Below are positions 31,018-43,045 of a stretch of DNA of 64,000 nucleotides, piece by piece. How positions within the stretch are numbered: position 1 is the first letter of the stretch; each line of letters opens with the position of its first letter. The notes below the pieces were generated by a model. The model ran no database searches and was not told where the DNA came from. It worked only from the letters and a program-made list of their open reading frames with translations. This DNA comes from Doryteuthis pealeii (Eukaryota; Mollusca; Cephalopoda; Myopsida; Loliginidae), in assembly GCA_023376005.1 (NCBI GenBank), contig CM042152.1:90745948-90809947 (forward strand), given 5' to 3'. A program made the position numbers and the translations under genes.

Positions 31018-34000
31018 GTAGGTTGGTTATTTTTCGTTTAGTTGAATGGTACGAGAGTGGGTGAGGCAGTCAAAGCATTAAAATCAGTGTCCGTCCCAGA
31101 AACCCTCTGACCAGGATCATCACTGTTTACTATGGCTGTCATACATTACAACAACATGACAATTGCTACCACTTAACTCACTTGATTATTTGGATTATAC
31201 AGACTATTGTCCTCATCTTTATTGTTATCTGTACAATGTTTTGGGCGATGTGTCCTCCAGCCTTCTTCAGTTTAAAAAGAAGGTTCCCGAGTTCAAGAAG
31301 GCTCCCAAATCTGACAAGAGATACCTGAAGAAGGCTGGAGGGCACATCGATTGAAACATTGTGCAGATAACAATAAAGATGAGGACAGTAGTCCGAATAA
31401 TCAAAATAATCCAAATTATCAAGTCTCATCTCAAAAATTCACAAAAATTTACTTGATATTTATACTATTTGACAACAAGCTACTTTAACAAAAGAATCAT
31501 GAATCATAACAAGAATTGGATCAAGTCTCCAATAAGCACCCCAAGTCAGTTCAGTAATCAAAGGGTCACTTTTGCTTGAATTTTAATTTGATTATGTGTA
31601 TCAAGCATGAGATCAAATTAAAAATTAATACTTTCAAAAAAAAATTTTTTTAAGTATTTATCTATAAAAAAAATAACAACAATATCAATATTAATTCATC
31701 ATTAATGCAAAATTAATTTTTCACATATACTAACAACAACATGAAATAACTAATTTTTTTATTCAAATTAAAAACTATTTTAATATAAAAACATGTCTTT
31801 GGTTTGTTAATAATAACATGAACCATTTATTTAATTTATCGTAAATGCAAAAACTTAATATTTTTCACAAATCCTAACAACATGAAATTAACTAATTTTT
31901 AAAAATTAAAATCAATATTGAAATTACAGTGAAATTCTAATGTCAAAAAAGTTTCTTTATACAAATAAAAGTGACCCTTTGATCACTGAACTGACTTGGG
32001 GTACTTATTGGAGACTTGATCCCAAGAATTCACTAAGCGTGTGACAAAGGCATAAAGTTTCTTTATACAAGTGAAAGTGACCCTTTGATCACTGAACTGA
32101 CATGGGGTGCTTATTGGAGACTTGATCCCAAGAAGTCACTAAGAGTGTAACAAAGGCATAAAGTTTCTTTATACTTTGACTGCATGAAAAGGCTCCCAGG
32201 ATGAAAACCTTCCCCCCTTGAGCTTCCCTGCTAGGGACAGGTAGTCTGCTCACAACTATTTCATTGTGTCAACCTCTTTGTAATACTCTTGCTGATCAAA
32301 TGACTTATGTATCACCTTTATTTGAAGTAACATTATCAAATCTTTTCATGTCACTTCAACCATGTCACACTACAGACTGTTACATAATTCATAAGTAGCT
32401 TATGAATTGTGTAAGTACTGTAGTTAGATAAATTTTGAATCAGAGTTTGTTAGATTCAAAATAACAGGGGTTGAATGGAAATTACCCTAACCGTTATGGT
32501 TATGCATTGATAATTTTCACAGTTTTGCAGCAAATCTAATTCAGCTAAACTTTAATAGAGATCATTGATGATAAATAAGATGCTAATTAAGATTAAATAA
32601 TGATTTTCATAATTGTTGAGAATATAAATTAAATAGTATTATCTGTGTTATTCGGACTATTGTCCCCATCTTCATTGTTATTTGTACAACGTTTCGGCCG
32701 ATATACCCTCCGTCCTTCTTCGGGTATTTCTTGTCGGACTCGGAATATATAAAGGGTTAGGTTCAAAGTTCAGTGATGGCTCCTGAATACGACAAGAAAG
32801 TTCCCGAGTTCGAAAAGAAGGTTCCCGGTTCCGAGAAGGTTCCTGAGTCCAAGAAGGTTCTCGAGTCCAACAAGAAATACCTGAAGAAGGCCGGAGGGTA
32901 AATCGGCCGAAACGTTGTACAAATAACAATGAAGATGGGGACAATAGTCCGAATAATGCAGATAATACTAATCTTCAAGCCTCATCTCAAACATTCAGAG
33001 AAATAAATTAAATACTAAGGAAATTGTGACGTCAGCGGTGACATAGTTTTGGTTACAGACAGACAGTTATATAATCTCCATTATAATAAGATTTCAGTTT
33101 AGGCAAGTTTGATCCCCAATGAGGATTGAAAATTGCAGGTGAAAATGAGTCAAACCCCCCTAATCCAAACAATCTTTTTTGTATGTTTACATAATTTTGT
33201 CTTTTAAGAAGCAAATTTTAAAAAATGAAGATTTTGTTTTTAATTTGCAGAAAACTGCTACTTTGTATGATGCAAGGCGGCCAGAATATAGCGATGAAGC
33301 ACTTGATTTGATTCTGAAACATATAAACTTGGATAACCTGGAACCCTTGGGTAAATTTGTTATATAAAACTCTTCTTTCTTTGCAATGTTCATTCCTAAA
33401 TACTTGAATTTAACATGTTAGTCTCGAGAAGACTCATTTGAGTATTCAACAGATGATTGGAATGAGCATCCTCACCATTATTGTTTTGTTAATAGAATTC
33501 AAAGGTTTTAAAAATAACTTTTTTAAACCACATTTTTAAAAAACTCATTTTTTAATCTAACAGGTACTACTTTTCAAATATGTAAGTCTCTCACAATTTA
33601 CCATCTATTTTATGACTAGAAGTTAGAGAGTTGCATTCATTATACATACATATTTACATTTTTAGTGTAATTGTTTCTTAAGGTTTATTTTTTGTACAAT
33701 GGTATAATTTGTACTCTACCCTATCCTGCAACAGAAGAAAGCATTGGTAGGCCTACGACCTGGCCTCACCCAATGTCATTCCACCCTCTTAGCCAAATAT
33801 GAATAATCTTATATCAGATAACAGATATATTTGACCCATAGATCAGACCCTAGCAGGTACTACCACTCCAGGTCAGAGTGGACCTTGGAATTGTAGAATA
33901 ATCATACTAAGTCCAATTACTGTCGAATTGGCAAGACAAGACAGCAAGCAGTCGTAACCCAATACAATTCTGGTTTGGTGGCTATCAAACTTTTTCCTTA

Positions 34001-35194
34001 AATATTTTCACTGGTGAACTGACTTATCCAAAATGAATTTAACAATTTGTCGAACTTCCCATAAATCCTTGAGTATAATCCGCATTTTTTTCCCAAAATT
34101 TAAAGGTCAAAATCGCGTACTATATACGAGGTTAAAAATGAAAAAACAAACAACAAACAAACTGAACTGTGAAATGTCGAGCTCGCCTGATACTCTTTGA
34201 GTGCTACTCACCAAATCAATTAATCTTACAGTTTTAGCCCTTTCTTAGGTAGATAACTATTTTAATCCTCGTTGTTGTTGTTGTTTATTGATTTTAACGG
34301 CATATCAACCCGTCTGGGGTTATGTCATGCCTAACGGTTAGAAAGTTATACATATCGTGTATTTATATTTATACTTTTTAGTAATTGGTTTTAAAAATGT
34401 GTTAGAATTATTAAAGATTATGTTGTATGATATTCATTTGTTTCATGTCTATATTTTATGGTATAATTTTATTTCCCTCAAAAAAGAGAGAATATCCTCC
34501 ATGTTGACAATGTCAAACAGATCTTTCATATTGTTTGCTTTAAAATAATGGTTTTGATGTGAGCAAAAAACCTGCATTCCATGAATACATGTTTAACTGT
34601 CAAAGATGTTTGACATGTTTCCACATTGTGGTTGTTGTTCTTGTTTGAGTATATAGGAGTGCGTTAGTCTTGTATGACCAATGCGTAATCGGGACACAAT
34701 GACTTGTTCCTTTCTAGACTTAGTGGGCAAATTATTTTTGATACATAAAATTTTGAATTGGTCAATGAGCAGCCAATAAGAAAATGCCTTACATTGAGCT
34801 AACACAAAAGACAAAAATGTTACTCTGCCCATTGGATAAAAATGTTGCTCTGATAATTTTAGCTAATAGAAATTTTTCCAGAAAGAGTTGGCTGTTTGGG
34901 GTCAACAAAGAAAAGGTGACTTATGTTTAATTGTCAGATAAAATTTAGTCATTTTGTTTTATGTCTCTCTTCTTATGTCCGCTGCTATTTAGGTATCTTG
35001 TTCTTCTTATTCATATTGGGGTTTCTTCTTGATGCCAACACATACACACACACATACACATAAAACACACACACACACACAAACACATACACACACACAT
35101 ACATATAAACATACACACATACATACACACACACATATGCATAAACAAACACACACACAAACACACACACACATACAAACACAACACACACACA

Positions 35195-35232
<38 letters not shown>

Positions 35233-35427
35233 TACACATAAACTACAAACACATAACAAAACACATAAACACACACATACACAACAACACACACACACAC
35301 ACACATACAAACACACACACACAAACACACACAGAGTAAAAAGATTTCAAATGCTAATATCTTATTCTTCTTATTCATATTGGGGTTTCTTCTTGAGGCC
35401 ACATGCACATAAACACACATACACAAA

Positions 35428-35466
<39 letters not shown>

Positions 35467-38400
35467 ACAAAGATTTCAAATGCTAATTTTCAAGACAGGC
35501 AGGCCCTTCCTACTTTTAAAGTTGGTGCTATTTCTTCTATACTGTAATATTATAAAAATTGTAAAAACACAAGTTTCATTAAAGAATGATGTTTAATAAG
35601 CTGAAGCTGGATTGTTTTGTTTTTGCAGAGGCTCACAGACTTTTGTTTTCATTAATCATTTATTTTTCCTTAAACCAACAAAAGCCCTGAAGAAGGTTTA
35701 TTAAACAAACTGAAACACAGCAGCATCAGCTTATTAACCATCATTCGTTAATGAAACTTGTGTTTTTTCAATTTTTCTATTTCATATTGTCGGATTTGCT
35801 TGCACTTTTTCTTTGTATCTTCTATCTTCTATTCATACAGTCAGGAATTAATAAGACTTTGTTTTAAAATATTCTCTATACAGATACTTGTATATTTTAT
35901 TGTTGGTAAGCACAGATTAGCATTACTTTGTATTTTATAGTCTATTTATTAAAATGGATTTTACACTTCTGAAATATTCGAACATCTTAAAAGTTCATTA
36001 AATCTTTTTATTCTAAAAAGGATTGAAACTGTTATGTTTTTACATACAAATAAAATATGGAGCACTGAATGAAAGTGCAAGACAAGGTTGTTGAAAATTA
36101 ATAATTAGATAAAAGAACACAGTTGATCAGATTCAAATTTTCCTTCAACCGAAATATTTTTAAAAAATTTATTGTTTTTTGTTAGTTTGCTTTCTTTGTT
36201 TAATAGCATATCAACCTTTGTGGGTTATTCAATGCCAAAGTCATACCCGCAGAACAGTAGTAGTACTATTTAACCCATGAATGAGAGGGTTCATGCCTTT
36301 CCCAAGAGTATTACTCCGGAAATGAACGTAATAGACACGACTCGCTTACTTACAATGTCGCAGTCCAACACTTGAGCCACTACGCCAGTATTATGAGTTA
36401 AATCATTGAGCCTTATTCTCGACTTTCTGTCTCATGGCATTGACCAGAATATCTGACTATTTCTCAGAATTTTTTAGATGAGGCTTGATAATTAGTATTA
36501 TTTGGATTATTCGGACTATTGTCCTCTTCATTGTTATCTGTACAATGTTTTGGCCGATGTACCCTCCGGCCATCTCCAGGTATATCTTGTCAAACTCAGG
36601 AACTTTCTCGGAAGAAGGTTCCTGAGTCCGAGAAAATTCCAGAGTTTGACAAGAAATACCTGAAGAAGGCTGAAACGTTGTACAGATAAAATGACGATGA
36701 GAGCAATAGTTGAAATAATCCAAATAATACTAGATAAATTTTTTCTCTTATTTTTTTCCTTTTTTATAGAAAACTTGTCAGCTGACATTTTGGAGCTTGG
36801 TTCAGGAACTGGGAAGTTTACACAATCTATTCATCGAAAACTCAAGCAGGTTGATATTTTTTAATGTATTTTTTCTTCTTCAAATTTCTTTTCACTTTTA
36901 AAAACCTGAGATTTCTAAAATCAATGACAGTCAACCAAAAACCTTATGAAATTGACAGTGTGACAACCATGAAATAACTGTTTCTAAAAATCAATGCCAT
37001 CTTTACATAATTGATTAAAAACTTTTACATTTTTCAGGTCAGTTTGACTTTGAACCACGTATCTTTGAGGTGTAACACAAATTCTCAAAGATACGTGGTT
37101 CAAAGTTAACTGATCTGAAAAACTGTTACGTGACATTTTCTCCCGGTCATTTTTTCGGTAAACAAAACTTACACAAACTTTTTAGTATTTTTCTTCAAAA
37201 AGTATTACTTTTTTTTAAAAGAAAAAGATATTTTATTTAAAATTTATTAATTCTTCTGTACAGTGTAATTAATATTTTTTGTTATTGATTTCTAAGAAGA
37301 GACTGTTATAAGCCTTAAAATCATTAATAATGTGGTTTCTTTAGTCCCTAACATAAAAAGCGTCCATGTTTGCAAAATATTTGAGCGAAAATAATGGTTT
37401 AAAATCTATTAAAAATTATTATGCTACTGATGCTCATTATGTTACTACTTTTTGACTTAGACAAGAATTTGACCTTAAATAATCAATTTAATTAATTTTA
37501 ATTAGTTTTCAAAATGAAAATGAGTCAAAATTTTAGTTTTTAAATAAAATAACTGGTGCATTATATCTTTTATTCATTGATATATAAACATTGAAAATCT
37601 CATTAAATTTGGTTAATTCCTGATTTTTGGTATTTTTTTCTTCAGCAGGGTGACATACGATGGTCGAATTTAGATCCGTTAAGTTCGATTTAACCCTACA
37701 ATCTTGCAGGTCAGCAATTTAGCCATTACACCATGGAGACTCCCTTATCAAGTTATAGATTGACCTGGAAATTGTTTTATTATCAGAATAAGAGTATATT
37801 ACTGCTGTTAGGAAAATAATAATATTGTTATAATGTGTCATATTTGCCAAGTTCTGGTGTTATAAATACAAAATGTGGATTATTATGACGAAAATTTATG
37901 AATAATTTATAAATAATCTATGAATAAATTGACCAATGAATTATGTCTACAACAATTATTGTATTGTGACACATGGTCAATTGTTAAGCACAACTGGTTT
38001 GAATTCAGGGTTTTCATTCTCCTAAATTGGTTGCCTTACCAAGAATAAAGACAAAAAATCTGCCATACTATTTACCCATAGCTGGATGGAGAACAGATGG
38101 ATTCATACCTTTCACAAGCATGAAGTGAGACACGCACAACGGTTATTTCCTATAACTCCAACATAAACAAAGGGAACCACTCTTGACTGAAAAAGTTTTT
38201 TCCCCATTAAACTAACTGTAACCTAACCCTAACCCTAACCTAACCCGTCTTCTTTTTTCCTAGTAGATCAAGAATAGAAGAAGAAGAATAGAAGAAATTT
38301 ATTTATCAATAGTAGGTGCAAGTTATGAAGAATAAGTAAAAGAAAAACTTTATTTTTGTTAAACTACTATTGAAGGGAGGCCATGCCTAATAGCGGAAGC

Positions 38401-41400
38401 TAAGCCCATGGACATGAGCACCCTTGGACGCTCACAGGAAACGATACAAGACACACCAGACAACACAAACACATAGATATATATCATGAGACAAATTAGC
38501 CATGTGAGAATCTAATTGCAAATCTGTTGTTTATAAGAGGTCAATAAATAAACAAATAATTTATGAGTCAAGAGTGGTTCCCCTTTGTTTATGTTGGAGT
38601 TATAGGAAATAACCCAAAAACCTGATCAAGGATTTGAATCGGGTCACCATTATTGATGTATGAATAAGTGAGGTTTATTTTGAGTAAGATTGTCTTTAAC
38701 GCTGACATATTTGAATATTCAAATTCCGTGGGTGTTCCAGAAAAATAGATTATCGAGTTAGCTCAGTCGGTAGAGCGTTCGGCTAGAAACCACAAGGTTA
38801 CTAGTTCGATACCCGCCCTCGCCAACTCAGCGTATGAGTAGCACAGGGATCTGTGCGGTAAAGTAAGGAGCTGATGGTAGGTGTGGCGCTCCACCTCGGA
38901 CGCCAAAACAATCTCCTTGGTCTAGCGCTATTGAGAATGGGATAGACTCCCTCGCTGACTGGCAGATACCGACTTTAGGCCGCCCTGACGACGATGATGA
39001 ATGTGATTAAATGATCAGAAAAAAAATCATGTGCCTCGAGTTGAGTTTTCATTTAAAGAGTTTTCATTTAAAGGGAGATAACTCTTATAATTTCATTCAA
39101 GGGAAATAACTCTAGATTAAAGATTTATATAAGGGAGGTAAGTTTTGCACTGCTAAAATTTAATCTTCAACTTCCTTTATTTTTTAGGCTGTGAAATATG
39201 TCGCCACTGACCCAATGGAAGGCTTTCTTGAACAAGCAAAGAAGAATTGTCCAAACATTACAACCAGGGTTTGTTCTGCAGAAAATATACCTGTTCCAGA
39301 TTCTTCAGTTAGAGTAAGTATGTTACAAAAAAGATGGGAAGAAGCTTATAATTTTTGTAAGGTAGTGTTAACAGTGCTTGGTGACTGTCAGTTTCTTGCC
39401 TATATGATCATCAAAAAAATGGAGGCACGTGGTCTAATGGTTAGAGTCGTAGGAAATGGACTCGTTAACGCGAGTTCAATTCCTGGACGAAGCTGTTGGA
39501 ATTTCACATGGCGCTAATACCCTTGGGAAAGGTATGAATCCAATTCTCTCTCCAGCTATAGGTAAATAGCAGGGCAGACTGGACTCTTTAACCATGGCTA
39601 GGTAACCAGTCTAGGAGAAGGAAAACTCTGAATTCAAACCTGTTAAACTCTGCTTAAGAAATTGACTTTGTGTCGCATCCTGCTCGTACGGAGGGGTTGG
39701 TAAATATATATATGATCATCTAACTAAGTGGTTGCCATGTGGTGGATATCCCTTTATATACTGTTGTGTGCAGCATGATGGAAGGGAGATCTGATTTGTA
39801 GGATGTTCTGGAAGGGGACGGCCTTATTTATTTCTTTATTTATTCTATTTTTTTTTTATTAGTCTTTAGAGTCATTAGTTTTGGGATGGAATTTGTTTTC
39901 ATATCTACATTTTGATTTAAGTTCTGATTGTTTACTTAGAAGTTTTTAATAATGATATTATTTCAATGTTTGTATTTTGATGCAATGCCTTTTGAATTGT
40001 CGGAAAAAAAAATGAAAACTACTCACCTGCAATCTTCTGAAGGAAGAAAGCATGAATAAAGATTGTGTAGTAATATATATATATGTGGTTGGTGTCTACT
40101 TTCCTTTTGATTGGTCGAATTGGCAAATAAATACCTTGTCACCACTCACAAAGGGACTACGTTTCTTCTGGACTAATTCTACAAGACCTAAGGTTATGAT
40201 TCCTTTTTACCCACTTGCAAGGTTGCAACAAGGTTTGTTGCAAGCTTTTCCCCCGGTTAAGCTTGACCAGGAAGTCTTTATTTGTATCCTCACCCAAGTA
40301 AACTGGCAATTTGCCAAAGAATTAAAACATGGAATTGCATTCCAAAGATCATGGTAATTTACTTTTTGATAAAATAAAAATTACTTTATATTTTAGGAAT
40401 TGCATTTATATTTACATTTTTTTTTTTTGTATCTTTACTTCAGATTTTGATATATCGGGATATTAAGGGACATATTCTGAAGTTGGTATTTGGTATATTA
40501 TCGCAGTAGTAATTGGTACGTCGAATAGCAATCCGTCTGCCGAGCAGTCGTGGTGTCGTCTAGCGAGTAAGTTTAGGTTGTAGGCTTAGGTATAGGTCCA
40601 ACACAGTGTCGACTATTTATACATGACACTGTCCAATCAGATTATAGTGAGTGGGTACCAAGGTATTTACATATTCATTATATCAAATTTATTTCTTCAT
40701 TTTTTGCACACTGTCCTATTGAATATGAATAATTTTTAAACAGATTTGACGGTTATTTCCTATAACTCCAACATAAACAAAGGTGTTAGGATTTAGGGTT
40801 AGTTTAATGGGAAAATAAATAAATAATTTATCTATCAAGAGTGGTTGCCCTTTGTTTATGTCGGACTTATAGGAAATAACTGATTTGACCATCATAAACA
40901 ACTGTAGATTTCACTTGCTGTCCAAACACTTTCTTCCTCACTCCCCGTGTCAGCGACAGTCCGTCTTTATTTCTGCTTGTTCGGCTGCGCTTACGCAAAT
41001 TTGGATATACTTTATTTGGGTCTCTACTGACAACACCTCAGCTACAAGGAGGTAGCGAGTTCAAGTATCCGTAGCCGCTCGCCACACTCTTACCCCTCGC
41101 ACGGGCCAAACATATCCTGACGCGCTTTGTTTGTGGGGGCTGGGAATCTGCTTGTTCATATGGCTGCCTTTCAGTCTCGTCACACAATGGCTTGCAACTT
41201 TAGTCTATCAACCAGTTTCTTGTATTTGAAGATGTTTAAAAATTAAAATAGCGTTAAAATAGCATTAAAATTCTACTTAAACATTAAAATAGCATTAAAA
41301 TAGCATTAAAATTCTACTTCAATATCCATGAATCTCAAACTTAAACAAATCAAAATGGAGTTGCAAAACAATCAATTTTTTCTTTTTCTTTTTTTTTAGG

Positions 41401-41777
41401 CCTGATTAACATGAGGTCTTTTTACATAGGGATTTTTATGGGGCATCCACCAAGGATTGAACTCACTATTCAGTTGTAGCGGATTTGCAAGACTAACTTG
41501 CTAACCATTTCACCACATTTTCTTTGTTTGTTTTTTTCTTCTTTACCCAGCCAACACTGTAGCCACTTCTAGTTATATTCTAAGCTTCACTGACAAGGCT
41601 TAAGTCACAGTTTTATAAGGATTTGAATTCACTAACAATGGCTTGCAACTTTAATCTATCAACCAGTTTCCTGTATTTGATATTTCAGTTTGTTATTGAG
41701 CTCAGTGTTTCCACTGGTTTGCATCTGAAGCCAGCTTAAAAGAGATTCATCGAGTTCTTCATCCCGATGGAAATTCA
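30955..41777 (+). CDS. SAM-dependent methyltransferase gene, contig C copy (exons 1-5, truncated)
   Basis: Plus-strand copy of the gene: exon 1 30955-31017, exon 2 33251-33350, exon 3 36770-36849, exon 4 39188-39313, exon 5 41689-41777. Exons 1 to 4 are open and in phase. Exon 5 has two 1-bp deletions. About 85 bp after exon 5 the sequence reverses and repeats the locus backwards, so exons 6 and 7 are absent. Introns carry the same insertions as the B copy (for example MITE C at 38141-38614 and a SINE at 38753-38994), which shows common descent. Either this is the other allele misplaced in the scaffold or it is an inverted duplicate. Confidence 0.85.
31176..31436. repeat. Fold-back repeat R, intron 1 copy 1 (contig C)
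   Basis: Inverted arms meeting near 31300. The right arm reads CCTGAAGAAGGCTGGAGG...TTGAAACATTGTGCAGATAA. The D counterpart is 48483-48745. Confidence 0.65.
31518..32022. mobile_element. Palindromic MITE-like repeat E (contig C)
   Basis: Ends GGATCAAGTCTCCAATAAGC and its complement, ~60-bp inverted repeats around a very AT-rich core. The right end is tandemly repeated once more (unit ~107 bp, to about 32160). The D copy carries an extra SINE. Confidence 0.6.
32638..32998. repeat. Fold-back repeat R nested in an inverted Helitron-like element
   Basis: Flanked by ATAAATTAAATA on both sides (32628-32639 and 33004-33015), a likely target duplication. The right arm has CTGAAGA, GGCCG/CGGCC stem and GAAACGTTGTACA. 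The surrounding Helitron-like end (minus) is at 33091. Confidence 0.65.
33251..33350 (+). CDS. Methyltransferase exon 2, contig C copy (intact)
   Basis: Exon of 100 nt, phase 0 in and phase 1 out, acceptor TTAATTTGCAG and donor G|GTAAATTT. The peptide begins KTATLYDARRPEYSDEAL and ends NLDNLEPL. 'YD..RP.Y' is the family's conserved N-terminal segment before motif I. This is the cleanest of the three exon 2 copies. Confidence 0.9.
35030..35460. repeat. (CA)n-rich microsatellite region, contig C
   Basis: Inverted counterpart of 25741-26141, with different repeat lengths. Long open frames here are artefacts. Confidence 0.93.
36478..36745. repeat. Fold-back repeat R, intron 2 (contig C)
   Basis: Mirror of 24461-24740; ends 25 bp before the exon 3 acceptor. 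Confidence 0.65.
36770..36849 (+). CDS. Methyltransferase exon 3, contig C copy
   Basis: 80-nt exon with the SAM motif I ILELGSGTGKFT. Acceptor TTTTTTATAG at 36760-36769, donor GTTGATAT at 36850. In frame, with no difference in coding content from the B copy that I can see. Confidence 0.92.
37968..38131 (-). mobile_element. SINE family V, head-less fragment (contig C)
   Basis: Inverted counterpart of 23106-23275, directly abutting MITE C. Confidence 0.6.
38141..38614 (+). mobile_element. MITE family C, long copy with telomere-like tract (contig C)
   Basis: GGTTATTTCC...GGAAATAACC with CCTAACCCTAACC near 38222-38245. Same insertion as 22632-23094. Confidence 0.87.
38753..38994 (+). mobile_element. 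tRNA-derived SINE (family L), contig C
   Basis: Head GTTAGCTCAGTCGGTAGAGC and TAGTTCGATACCCGCC, then the common body to GGCCGCCCTGACGACGATG. Shared with contig B at 22247-22491. Confidence 0.8.
39188..39313 (+). CDS. Methyltransferase exon 4, contig C copy
   Basis: 126-nt exon, acceptor TTTTTTTAG ending 39187, donor GTAAGTATG at 39314. It encodes AVKYVATDPMEGF through PVPDSSVR. It is intact. A tRNA-derived SINE lies about 110 bp downstream in the intron at the same place as in B. Confidence 0.92.
39421..39703 (+). mobile_element. tRNA-derived SINE (family V), intron 4, contig C
   Basis: GGAGGCACGTGGTCTAATGG head, GCGAGTTCAATTCCTGG B box, full body and 3' end GTACGGAGGGGTTGGTAAAT. Confidence 0.82.
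40751..40881 (+). mobile_element. MITE family C, short copy with exact 8-bp TSD (contig C)
   Basis: Flanks GATTTGAC at 40743-40750 and 40882-40889 are identical. Inverted ends include AACATAAACAAAGG. Confidence 0.88.
41689..41777 (+). pseudogene. Methyltransferase exon 5, contig C copy (two 1-bp deletions)
   Basis: This aligns with the intact 91-nt exon 5 of contig B but is 89 nt. One G is lost in ATTGGAGC (here ATTGAGC) and one A is lost in GGAAAATTC (here GGAAATTC), so the reading frame breaks after five codons. Both losses are in homopolymers and lie next to the fold-back junction, so sequencing error is more likely than true mutation. Confidence 0.82.
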
Positions 41778-41860
41778 GTGAGTTAGAATCACCATTCTTT
41801 TATTCTTTCATTCTAGAGTTTCTTTATTGTATCCTATGAACAGAATCCTTTGATTTACAA

Positions 41861-41946
41861 AATTCTAAGGGACTTTTTCAATGTAGTCCATTTTTCATTG
41901 TATAATAATACACGGGAAGGAATATAACTGAAAAATAAAATTCTTC
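41861..41946. other. Fold-back junction (palindrome centre)
   Basis: An 86-bp spacer separates arms ...GAATCCTTTGATTTACAA (ending 41860) and TTGTAAATCAAAGGATTC... (from 41947). The spacer matches continuous sequence in contig B (about 19539-19636). The break has TTGT microhomology. The inverted arm then runs to the gap at 44961. Confidence 0.88.
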
Positions 41947-42027
41947 TTGTAAATCAAAGGATTCTGTTCATAGGATACAATAAGAACATCTAGAATGAAA
42001 GAATAAAAGAATGGTGATTCTACTCAC

Positions 42028-42118
42028 TGAATTTTCCATCGGATGGAAGAACTCGATGAATCTCTTTTAAGCTGGCTTCAGATGCAAACCAGTGGAAACA
42101 CTGAGCTCCAATAACAAA
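42028..42118 (-). pseudogene. Methyltransferase exon 5, inverted fold-back copy
   Basis: Minus-strand mirror of exon 5, 91 nt, with the same splice sites. It shares the D-for-E variant with the C copy. Around HRVLHPDG it has a compensating +1/-1 pair (CTTCCATCCG versus CTTCATCCCG). It lies only about 80 bp from the palindrome centre. Confidence 0.8.
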
Positions 42119-42279
42119 CTGAAATATCCAATACGGAAACTGGTTGTAGATTAAAGTTGCAAGCCATTGTTAGTGAATTCAAATCCTTATAAAACTGTGA
42201 CTTAACCTTGTCAGTGAAGCTTAGAATATAACTAGAAGTGCTACAGTGTTGGCTGGGTAAAGAAAGAAAAAAACAAACA

Positions 42280-42425
42280 AAGAAAATGTGGTGAAATGGT
42301 TAGCAAGTTAGTCCTGCAAAATCCGCTACAACTGAATAGTGAGTTCAATCCTTGTGGATGCCCCAATAAAAATCCCTATGTAAAAAGACCTCATGTTAAT
42401 CAGCCTAAAAAAAAGAAAAAGAAAA
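42280..42425 (+). mobile_element. tRNA-like SINE (family S), fold-back arm
   Basis: Mirror of about 41395-41515; GTGAAATGGTTAGCAAGTTAG head and A-rich tail. Confidence 0.5.
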
Positions 42426-42916
42426 AATTGATTGTTTTGCAACTCCATTTTGATTTGTTTAAGTTTGAGATTCATGGATATTGAAGTAGAATTTTAATGC
42501 CTATTTTAATGCTATTTTAATGTTTAAGTAGAATTTTAATGCTATTTTAAACGCTATTTTTAATTTTAAACATCTTCAAATACAAGAAACTGGTTGATAG
42601 ACTAAAGTTGCAAGCCATTGTGTGACGAGACTGAAAGGCAGCCATTATGAACAAGCAGATTCCCAGCCCCCACAAACAAAGCGCGTCAGGATATGTTTGG
42701 CCCGTGCGAGGGTAAGAGTGTGGCGAGCTACGGATACTTGAACTCGCTACCTCCTTGTAGCTGAGGTGTTGTCAGTAGAGACCCAAATAAAGTATATCCA
42801 ATTTGCGTAAGCGCAGCCGAACAAGCAGAAATAAGACGGACTGTCGCTGACACGGGGAGTGAGAAGAAAGTGTTTGGACAGCAAGTGAAATCTACAGTTG
42901 TTTATGATGGTCAATC

Positions 42917-43045
42917 AGTTATTTCCTATAAGTCCGACATAAACAAGGGCAACACTCTTGATAGATAAATTATTTATTTATTTTCCCATTAAACTAACCC
43001 TAAAATCCTAACACCTTTGTTTATGTTGGAGTTTTAGAAATAACC
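42917..43045 (-). mobile_element. MITE family C, short copy (fold-back arm)
   Basis: Mirror of 40751-40881 with several lost bases (GTTTTAGAAATAACC end). Confidence 0.8.

Larger units (their letters stand above)
33135..41950 (+). repeat. Right arm of the large inverted repeat (contig C)
   Basis: Reverse complement of 19539-27975, exons 2 to 5. It contains an extra ~330 bp at about 39995-40320 not in contig B, and lacks most of the TTTTAATGCTA expansion at 20200-20345. So the arms are related but not identical. Confidence 0.92.

Noticed and set aside
32678..32944. Repetitive Ser/Thr/Glu-rich open frame (TREPS-like units)
   Set aside because: Translation of the fold-back repeat R interior; changes frame between copies.
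34985..35456. Up to 149-codon Cys/Val-rich open frame
   Set aside because: Translated CA/GT microsatellite, the mirror of the previous one; not a secreted cysteine-rich peptide.
38753..38825. tRNA gene
   Set aside because: It has A and B boxes, but a fixed 170-bp body follows and the same head recurs in five copies, so it is a SINE head. The family V heads are rejected as tRNA genes for the same reason.
40052..40357. 101-codon open frame in contig C
   Set aside because: No recognisable domain, lies in the insertion absent from contig B, and is not open in the fold-back arm.
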